Source: Deltaproteobacteria bacterium (GTDB taxonomy: Bacteria; Desulfobacterota; DSM-4660; Desulfatiglandales; Desulfatiglandaceae). From it: a stretch of 64,000 bases of DNA. Position 1 is the stretch's first letter, and the number at the start of each line of letters is the position of its first letter. Position numbers and translations under genes: made by a program. The notes beneath the pieces were generated by a model. That model was given only the letters and a program-made list of their open reading frames with translations. It was not told where the DNA came from and did not search any database. Of this stretch, positions 61,367 to 64,000 are shown in pieces. The stretch lies in NCBI GenBank assembly GCA_019307815.1, contig JAFDIV010000007.1:147697-211696 (forward strand), read 5' to 3'.

Positions 61367-61549
61367 CTACAGACCTGGAACCCTCTTTTCCTCGATCCAT
61401 TTCATGATCTCTCTTTGCTCAAACCTCACCTGGCCATTGGGAAGCCTGACATAAGGGATCAGGCCACGCTTTCGATACTTGTCTATGGTGGCGGTGCTTA
61501 TCCTCAAGAATCTGGCCATTTCTCTGGTGGTGATAAGAACCTTTTCCAT
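61367..61549 (-). CDS. Helix-turn-helix regulator (excisionase-like)
   Basis: The 60-residue protein has EKVLITTREMARFLRISTATIDKYRKRGLIPYVRLPNGQVRFEQREIMKWIEE, a MerR/AlpA-type fold. GGAGG lies ten bases upstream. It is the first gene of the minus-strand right-arm operon, with the TTCCGWTAAA cluster (61818-61923) about 270 bases upstream. It may control the module. Confidence 0.72.
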   Translation of the reverse strand: MEKVLITTREMARFLRISTATIDKYRKRGLIPYVRLPNGQVRFEQREIMKWIEEKRVPGL

Positions 61550-61817
61550 TTTTTGCCTCCAAGAGAGAAAATGCCTTCCTGCCTGTGAGGGACCGCACCT
61601 GCCTGCCGCGCCGCGGCGCAGGCACGGCGCAGACAGGCGCGCAATCCGGGAACACTTCTGGTATGGAGCAACGGGTATGCCATACTTGACAACATATTGA
61701 CATTAGAAGGCTTTCCTGATTAGGGAGCGAATTTGGAAGGGGATTTTTGGGTGAATCTTGGGGGCGACAGGTTCTGATACTTTTCCAACCTTTTGAATAT
61801 AAAGGAGATTCCCTTGC

Positions 61818-61923
61818 TTCCGATAAAGGGGGGAGTTCCGATAAGAATTGCCGTTAAATTTCTTATGATTTCATAGCGTTATCATCTCCCGGTATTTTGG
61901 GGTTCCGATAAAGTTCCGTTAAA
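61818..61923. repeat. Cluster of TTCCGWTAAA decamers, right copy
   Basis: TTCCGATAAA lies at 61818-61827 and 61903-61912, TTCCGATAAG at 61836-61845, TGCCGTTAAA at 61849-61858 and TTCCGTTAAA at 61914-61923. It is the second cluster of the motif seen at 17528-17615. It sits between the sigma-54-type regulator and the first gene of the right-arm operon. Confidence 0.7.
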
Positions 61924-61950
61924 ATACCTGCCTGTGCTAGGGCGGGCAGG

Positions 61951-62925
61951 TCAGGGGAGGGTATAACACTTGTTCTTTTTACCTCCTTCTGTTTTCAACA
62001 GACCGCTTGTCACCATCCGGCTGAGATGGTTTCTTATGGCCCTGTCTGAGATCCCTAATCTGGGCTGGAGGTCCTTAACCATAATCTTTCCTTTTTCTTT
62101 GATAATCTTCAAAATCACTTCCTGCTTTGAATTCCCTAGAAACTTAATCCCCATATCAGGAAGGATATCGAAAATTTGCTTGAGACCAATCCGACTCTTG
62201 CCCTGGGACAGGATCACTGCTCTGCTGACCACATTTTCCAGTTCCCTCACATTACCTTTCCAGGGGCAATCCATAAGGAAGGCCAATGCCTCTCTGGTAA
62301 AGCCGCTTACATCTTCATCGTATTTCTGATTGTACTTTTCCACCAGGTAGCCCACCAAATCAGGAATATCTTCTCGCCTGTCTCTCAGTGGAGGGACCTC
62401 AAGGGAAAAGCTGTTCAATCTATCGTAGAGGTCTTCCCTGAAGGTCCCCTTTTCCATGGCCTCTTTCAGGTTCTTGTTGGTCGCCGAGATCACCCTCACA
62501 TCCACCTGGAATGTCTGTAGCGATCCTATGGGTCTCACCTCTCCTTCCTGGAGGAATCTCAAAATGGCCGCCTGGGCATCCGGAGATAGGTCACCGATCT
62601 CATCAAGGAAAAGGGTTCCGCCGTCTGCAGCCATGACAAGCCCTGTCCTGGTGGAAATGGCGCCGGTAAAAGAACCCTTTACATGACCAAAGAGTTCGGA
62701 GGCAAGGAGGTCCCTGCTCAGGACCGCGCAGTTGACCTTGATAAAAGGCATATTCTTGCGGAGGCTTTTTCGATGTATTGCATTGGCCACCAGTTCCTTT
62801 CCTGTTCCCCTCTCACCCCGGATCAGAACCTTTACGTCCTTGGGCGCGATGATCCTGATGAGGTCAAGGACTCTCAAAATTGAGGGACTGGTTCCGATTA
62901 TCCCGGTGAATCCTTTCTTCCTCAT
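61951..62925 (-). CDS. Sigma-54-type AAA+ transcription activator, no receiver domain
   Basis: From ATG at 62925 (GAGGCGG upstream) it has 324 residues. It has the sigma-54 activator core: GERGTGKELVANAIH (Walker A), ELFGHVKGSFTGA (the GAFTGA loop, here GSFTGA), GGTLFLDEIGDL (Walker B) and NVRELENVVSRAVIL. The C-terminal domain is a winged helix (IIKEKGKIMVKDLQPRLGISDRAIRNHLSRMVTSGLLKTEGG), not a Fis-type helix. It probably activates element promoters; the nearby decamer cluster is a candidate binding site. Confidence 0.85.
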   Translation of the reverse strand: MRKKGFTGIIGTSPSILRVLDLIRIIAPKDVKVLIRGERGTGKELVANAIHRKSLRKNMPFIKVNCAVLSRDLLASELFGHVKGSFTGAISTRTGLVMAADGGTLFLDEIGDLSPDAQAAILRFLQEGEVRPIGSLQTFQVDVRVISATNKNLKEAMEKGTFREDLYDRLNSFSLEVPPLRDRREDIPDLVGYLVEKYNQKYDEDVSGFTREALAFLMDCPWKGNVRELENVVSRAVILSQGKSRIGLKQIFDILPDMGIKFLGNSKQEVILKIIKEKGKIMVKDLQPRLGISDRAIRNHLSRMVTSGLLKTEGGKKNKCYTLP

Positions 62926-63266
62926 GATGGGCCGCCTCAAATAAAGGGGTTGGAAAGGATAGAGACGGCAATTTATTTTATGCTTAAAATGTCGCCTGGG
63001 AAGAGCGTAGGGGTAGCGTATATTTAAAAAAATGGTGGGAGCCTTATTGACCAATAAAATCAAGAATATAAGGGGATAGAGGACAAGGTGGGTCAGCCGT
63101 GGTCAACACAAAATCTGTGAGAGTGACTGGGATATAGCGGAGGGATAGCGTAACCAAGGGAGGTTATCGGTAAAGGCGGGAAGAATTTAGAAGGATATTG
63201 CCTCTGAATGTTGTGAAAGCCGCAGAAAATACCGGAGGGGTGGCCAAGGCCGGGTTAGAGATGGAT

Positions 63267-63331
63267 CTGACGATTCAGGTGGAGAACCTGACGATTATCT
63301 GACGATTATGTGCTACCTTTCAGCACATAAT
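63267..63331. repeat. Triple CTGACGATT repeat and ATTATGTGCT hairpin
   Basis: CTGACGATT is at 63267-63275, 63288-63296 and 63299-63307. ATTATGTGCT (63305-63314) pairs perfectly with AGCACATAAT (63322-63331) and covers the stop of the next minus-strand gene. The hairpin may be a terminator. The direct repeats look like an operator. The rest of the 380-base gap has no gene. Confidence 0.5.
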
Positions 63332-63878
63332 GTCTCGATCGGCCCTGCCCCCGTGGCTCAACTAAATCCAACGAAATCAAATGTTTAAAGTCACGATTTG
63401 CTGTATCACGGGTGATCCCAAACTCATGCTCACAGCGCCTGCTCGTCAACTGCTCCCCCTGGACGAGTAAGGCCACCATCTGCTTCTGCCGCTGGTTCAA
63501 CTTGGCTTCAATCGAAGGTGTAATTAATTGTCCGATATTATCCGCCCTTACGCGCAAACGATCAAGATTATGACCCGGTCCTGGCAATACAACTTCAAAA
63601 AAGCCACTGTTTGAACCAAACCGGGGAGGATCAAGCCCATGATCCGCCATCTCATCTCTCATGCGCCCTATCCCGCTACCCCGCTCTTCAATCCGATGGA
63701 AGAATGAGAGATTCTGAGCAATCAGGGGGTTACGGGAACAAGGACGATAGTTACCCGAACGAATTTTCGCCAAGGTTATCGGCTTAGGTGGAAGGCCAGG
63801 ACTGGCGACAACCACCCGGTCGAAAAAAACCGTAAGAAAAATCTTTTGACCCTCTAGCTCGTACCTCCGGTGAGCCAC
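63306..63878 (-). CDS. C-terminal part of a Schlafen/AlbA_2-type ATP-binding regulator, truncated
   Basis: The 190 residues hold the ATP-binding region of RecG-like/AlbA_2 regulators: AHRRYELEGQKIFLTVFFDRVVVASPGLPP...NPLIAQNLSFFHRIEERGSGIGRMRDEMADHGLDPPRF, then a winged helix. The frame extends upstream only to a TAA near 63920 (IIQLRIAINAVAHRRY), and the N-terminal AlbA_2/Schlafen domain is missing. The gene is thus a remnant, perhaps made by recombination at the element border. Confidence 0.6.
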   Translation of the reverse strand: MAHRRYELEGQKIFLTVFFDRVVVASPGLPPKPITLAKIRSGNYRPCSRNPLIAQNLSFFHRIEERGSGIGRMRDEMADHGLDPPRFGSNSGFFEVVLPGPGHNLDRLRVRADNIGQLITPSIEAKLNQRQKQMVALLVQGEQLTSRRCEHEFGITRDTANRDFKHLISLDLVEPRGQGRSRHYVLKGST

Positions 63879-64000
63879 AGCGTTAATTGCGATACGAAGT
63901 TGTATAATCGAATGTGATTACAGGAGGTTAGCAAATACTGGAAATCACCTGGCGTGTCCCCGCCAGTACCCTAGGACGGCATGCGTGCTGCGCGTTGCGT

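Larger units (their letters stand above)
15989..62925. mobile_element. Integrated element at tRNA-Glu (left end seen, right end not located)
   Basis: The element is inferred from an integrase and excisionase beside tRNA-Glu, antirestriction and SSB genes, a phage-like replication and recombination module, and a central defence-like island. Several HTH excisionase-like genes are spread through it. Decamer clusters TTCCGWTAAA lie near both ends (17.5 and 61.8 kb). No capsid, terminase, tail or conjugation gene is in the window, so it may be a satellite-like or cargo-bearing integrative element, or part of a larger one. No direct repeat of the tRNA 3' end was found, and the right boundary given is only the end of the sigma-54-type regulator gene. 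Confidence 0.55.

Noticed and set aside
63950..64000. Right attachment site at the window end
   Set aside because: The sequence has no similarity to the tRNA-Glu 3' end.

Overview
The window looks like a chromosomal segment of an uncultured Desulfobacterota (former Deltaproteobacteria) genome. Bases 1-15,900 carry ordinary bacterial housekeeping genes: a partial mannose-1-phosphate guanylyltransferase, argJ, secA, an M23 peptidase, uvrC, a ChaN-like lipoprotein, a Nudix hydrolase and hisD. These are followed by a gcvH / lipoate-ligase / radical-SAM cluster, a VapBC-type toxin-antitoxin pair, and tRNA-Lys and tRNA-Glu. The taxonomic assignment is an inference from gene content and repeat style, not from a marker comparison.

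A tyrosine integrase with an overlapping excisionase-like gene begins about 75 bases after tRNA-Glu. From there to at least 62.9 kb the window reads as an integrated mobile element. No second copy of the tRNA 3' end was found, so the right end is probably outside the window or degraded. The left arm (16-29.6 kb) has ArdC-like antirestriction, SSB, HU, a clostripain-like protease and many small unknown genes. One of these, a SLOG/DprA-like gene at 22.5-23.1 kb, has almost no adenine in its coding strand. Several genes in this arm carry frameshifts.

The centre (29.7-50.8 kb) is a defence-like island. A ribbon-helix-helix regulator, a DNA methyltransferase and a HEPN protein lie on the + strand. 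Facing them is a tightly packed minus-strand operon (46.1 to 33.5 kb): PLD nuclease, AAA ATPase (split by a frameshift), HerA-like ATPase, unknown protein, methyltransferase-like protein lacking its SAM loop, tandem-PC4 protein, large helical protein and Hsp70/actin-like ATPase. I do not recognise this set as a named system. A three-gene operon follows: PIN nuclease, accessory protein and Rad50-like ATPase with a zinc hook.

The right arm (51-61.5 kb, minus strand) is a phage-like replication and recombination module: RusA, DnaC-like loader, initiator-like protein, UvrD helicase, SMC-like ATPase, Sak4/RecA-like ATPase and Cas4/RecB-like nuclease. The initiator gene contains several 19-base iterons next to an AT-rich direct repeat, an arrangement like the lambda origin inside gene O. 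A sigma-54-type AAA+ regulator lies beyond it. No capsid, terminase, portal or conjugation gene was seen.

The DNA is rich in short palindromic repeats of several families. Some sit in frame inside unrelated genes, one interrupts a second ssb gene, and one family shows five hairpins with a constant GTCCA loop and changing stems. Decamers of the form TTCCGWTAAA cluster at both ends of the element.
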